NCBI GenBank assembly: GCA_003517915.1
Contig: DOZQ01000266.1
Coordinates: 12,344-18,377 of the forward strand
DNA: 6,034 bases
Origin: Oscillospiraceae bacterium
GTDB lineage: Bacteria > Bacillota > Clostridia > Oscillospirales > Acutalibacteraceae
Direction: 5' to 3'
Part shown: positions 4,443 to 6,034 of the stretch, piece by piece
How positions within the stretch are numbered: the stretch's first letter is position 1
Layout of the letters: each line of letters starts with the position of its first letter
Made by a program: the position numbers and the translations under genes
Notes under the pieces: generated by a model
The model's input: only the letters and a program-made list of their open reading frames with translations
Told to the model about the DNA's origin: nothing
Databases searched by the model: none

Positions 4443-6034
4443 CTGAATCAACTTCCAAAGTAGTAAATGTCACCTGCGGAGAACTTTGCGCGACTCGTGA
4501 TTGTTCATCTACAGATATTAATCTATTGCACAGAAATTTCAACGGCGTAAGCGCAAATGTTTCATTTGGGTATGAACAGTTTGTGAAAGACCCGGATAAA
4601 ATCCCTCAACGCATGCTCGATTTACTGCAAATTGCTTCATATGTTTTTTGTGCAGATCGAATGGCGAGTCGAGGTTCAAGAGAAAGCATAACAAATTCTG
4701 GGTGGGCAAGAACATTCAATGTAAAAATCCCCGTTCGCGACATCTCCTTTTGGGATACAGTGCGCGTGAAGAAGGCTTTGAACGATGTATTATCGTTTAT
4801 GACTGGTGACAGACGTTATGATTTTACGTTCGTCAAAGAGCAAAACTATAACCTGACCGACACAGTTTTTCAGCTCTCATTGTTTAACGAAGCTGAAAGT
4901 GAATTGATAAATGCTAAAGACGCCGATGTGATGTTGTTTTCCGGCGGACTCGATTCATTGGCTGGCGCAATTGAGCGTTTGAATGAAAATCCTACTCGAA
5001 AACTATGCCTTGTTAGCCACAAATCGAACAATACGTCTATAAGCATTCAGAACAAACTTGCTGAAAGTCTTGACCACGCATATGGCAACCGTATAATCAA
5101 GTACGGATTTGAATGCCGTAATAAGGACATGAAGACAAAAGAGGAAACTCAGCGTACTAGAATGTTTCTATTTTCAGCAATAGCATTTGCCATCTGTGAC
5201 AGGCTTCATAAAAATGAATTGTTCATTTATGAAAATGGTGTAACAAGCATTAATCTTCCCATACAAGCCGATACAGTCAATGCTCGCGCGAGCAGGACAA
5301 CACATCCTAAAACCATTGGATTACTCGAGCAGTTCTACAGATTGCTTAACCCGAGATTCGCAATTGTGACACCCTACAGAGACAATACGAAAGCAGAAAT
5401 CATTGAGAAGTTCCGCACTTATCGAGCGGAAAGTTTTCTGCCAAGTTCGGTGTCTTGCAGTTCTACAAGAAGTAAACCACAAGGTACTCCACATTGCGGA
5501 ACCTGCTCACAGTGTATTGATCGAAAATTCGCTATGTATGCAGTTGGACTTGATGAAGAAGATGACAGCTATGAAGCCGATTTTATATTGGATGAGAACA
5601 GTAATGAACTGCGCAATCGTCTTCTCAATATGCTGATGTTTGCAAACAGAATAAAAAATTCGACACCTTTTGAATTATGGAAGCATTCTCCGACGGATTT
5701 TTTCGATATTGTTTCATACTGGCAGGGGGACAATCCAGATGAAAAAATGGAAAAAGTAAGCATGTTACTGAATCGTTTCGCGGATTCTGTTTGGACAGCG
5801 TCAAAATTAATGTTAAGCAAAAACTATTCGCATGAAAAGGTTATCAAACCCAACTCTCTTCTCAGAATCTTAACGAGTCAAGAATATTTTGATTTGCCCC
5901 AAAGCGACACAATAACAGCACGAACGCGTGACTCAGTTTTTATAAGCTATGCACATGAGGACGAGGCATATATTGCTGAACTAAAGCCGTTTCTTAGAGT
6001 GCTGGAACGTGACTACAATATTTCATATTGGTAC
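4439..6034 (+). CDS. QueC-like PP-loop enzyme fused to a TIR domain (runs off right edge)
   Basis: The frame from ATG 4439 is open for 532 codons to the edge. Residues 1-160 form an N-terminal region I cannot assign. Residues 161-370 are QueC-like: the ATP-binding PP-loop SGGLDS at 168-173 (VMLFSGGLDSLAGA) and a zinc site of Cys340, Cys353, Cys356 and Cys359 in the QueC pattern C-x(n)-C-x2-C-x2-C, with QRTRMFLFSAIAFAI between them. QueC makes 7-cyano-7-deazaguanine from carboxydeazaguanine, ATP and ammonia. Here the extra domains and lack of queuosine genes point to the defence branch typified by QatC and Cap9. Residues 371-495 are a helical linker. From 498 the start of a TIR domain appears, SVFISYAHEDEAYIAELKPF then ERDYNISYWY; its catalytic Glu, if present, lies past the edge. 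TIR domains of immune systems often destroy NAD or make signals from it. Ribosome site GGAGG (4424-4428) is 10 bases before the ATG, inside the preceding gene, with a 4-base overlap. PP-loop and zinc ligands are intact, so the QueC part is probably active. Confidence 0.88.
   Translation, partial: MTESTSKVVNVTCGELCATRDCSSTDINLLHRNFNGVSANVSFGYEQFVKDPDKIPQRMLDLLQIASYVFCADRMASRGSRESITNSGWARTFNVKIPVRDISFWDTVRVKKALNDVLSFMTGDRRYDFTFVKEQNYNLTDTVFQLSLFNEAESELINAKDADVMLFSGGLDSLAGAIERLNENPTRKLCLVSHKSNNTSISIQNKLAESLDHAYGNRIIKYGFECRNKDMKTKEETQRTRMFLFSAIAFAICDRLHKNELFIYENGVTSINLPIQADTVNARASRTTHPKTIGLLEQFYRLLNPRFAIVTPYRDNTKAEIIEKFRTYRAESFLPSSVSCSSTRSKPQGTPHCGTCSQCIDRKFAMYAVGLDEEDDSYEADFILDENSNELRNRLLNMLMFANRIKNSTPFELWKHSPTDFFDIVSYWQGDNPDEKMEKVSMLLNRFADSVWTASKLMLSKNYSHEKVIKPNSLLRILTSQEYFDLPQSDTITARTRDSVFISYAHEDEAYIAELKPFLRVLERDYNISYWY

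Noticed and set aside
4439..5550. Genuine queuosine-pathway QueC
   Set aside because: The protein is far longer than QueC, carries a TIR domain, and no queD, queE, queF or tgt gene is adjacent.
1..6034. CRISPR array or tandem repeats
   Set aside because: I saw no regularly spaced direct repeats on reading through.

Overview
The window looks like an accessory, mobile-element-rich stretch of a low- to mid-GC Firmicute, probably a gut-type Clostridia. This is inferred from strong GGAGG ribosome sites, TATAAT-like promoters, a Tn4451/TnpX-style large serine recombinase and an IS5-family transposase start. I cannot name the species.

Layout. Positions 1-236 (minus) are the end of an insertion sequence, with the first 61 codons of its transposase running off the left edge. 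Positions 237-843 hold no intact gene. They contain a minus-strand coding remnant (279-470), a strong minus-oriented hairpin terminator (582-618), a 25-base piece matching the 3' end of a tRNA (720-744), and an AT-rich promoter area. Positions 888-3595 (plus) are a two-gene unit: a Fic-fold protein with a degenerate active site, then after 17 bases a large serine recombinase. A new promoter with an extended -10 (3618-3626) starts a second plus-strand operon. It encodes a 259-residue uncharacterised protein whose N-terminus begins Met-Gly (3663-4442), overlapping by ATGA with a large gene (4439 to the right edge) for a QueC-like PP-loop enzyme joined to a TIR domain. The right edge cuts the TIR domain.

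How the genes may work together. QueC-like enzymes outside queuosine synthesis are known from anti-phage systems (QatC of QatABCD, Cap9 of type IV CBASS). As I recall recent work on type IV CBASS, Cap9 helps attach a 7-deazaguanine to the exposed N-terminal glycine of a partner protein. TIR domains are common NAD-consuming or signalling effectors in bacterial immunity. The MG-starting protein next to a QueC-TIR fusion is therefore a good candidate for a compact nucleobase-protein-conjugation defence system. The fold and motif assignments are read from the sequence; the modification and defence role are inference. The recombinase, insertion sequence and tRNA fragment indicate that the locus lies in a region of repeated integration, as expected for a defence island.
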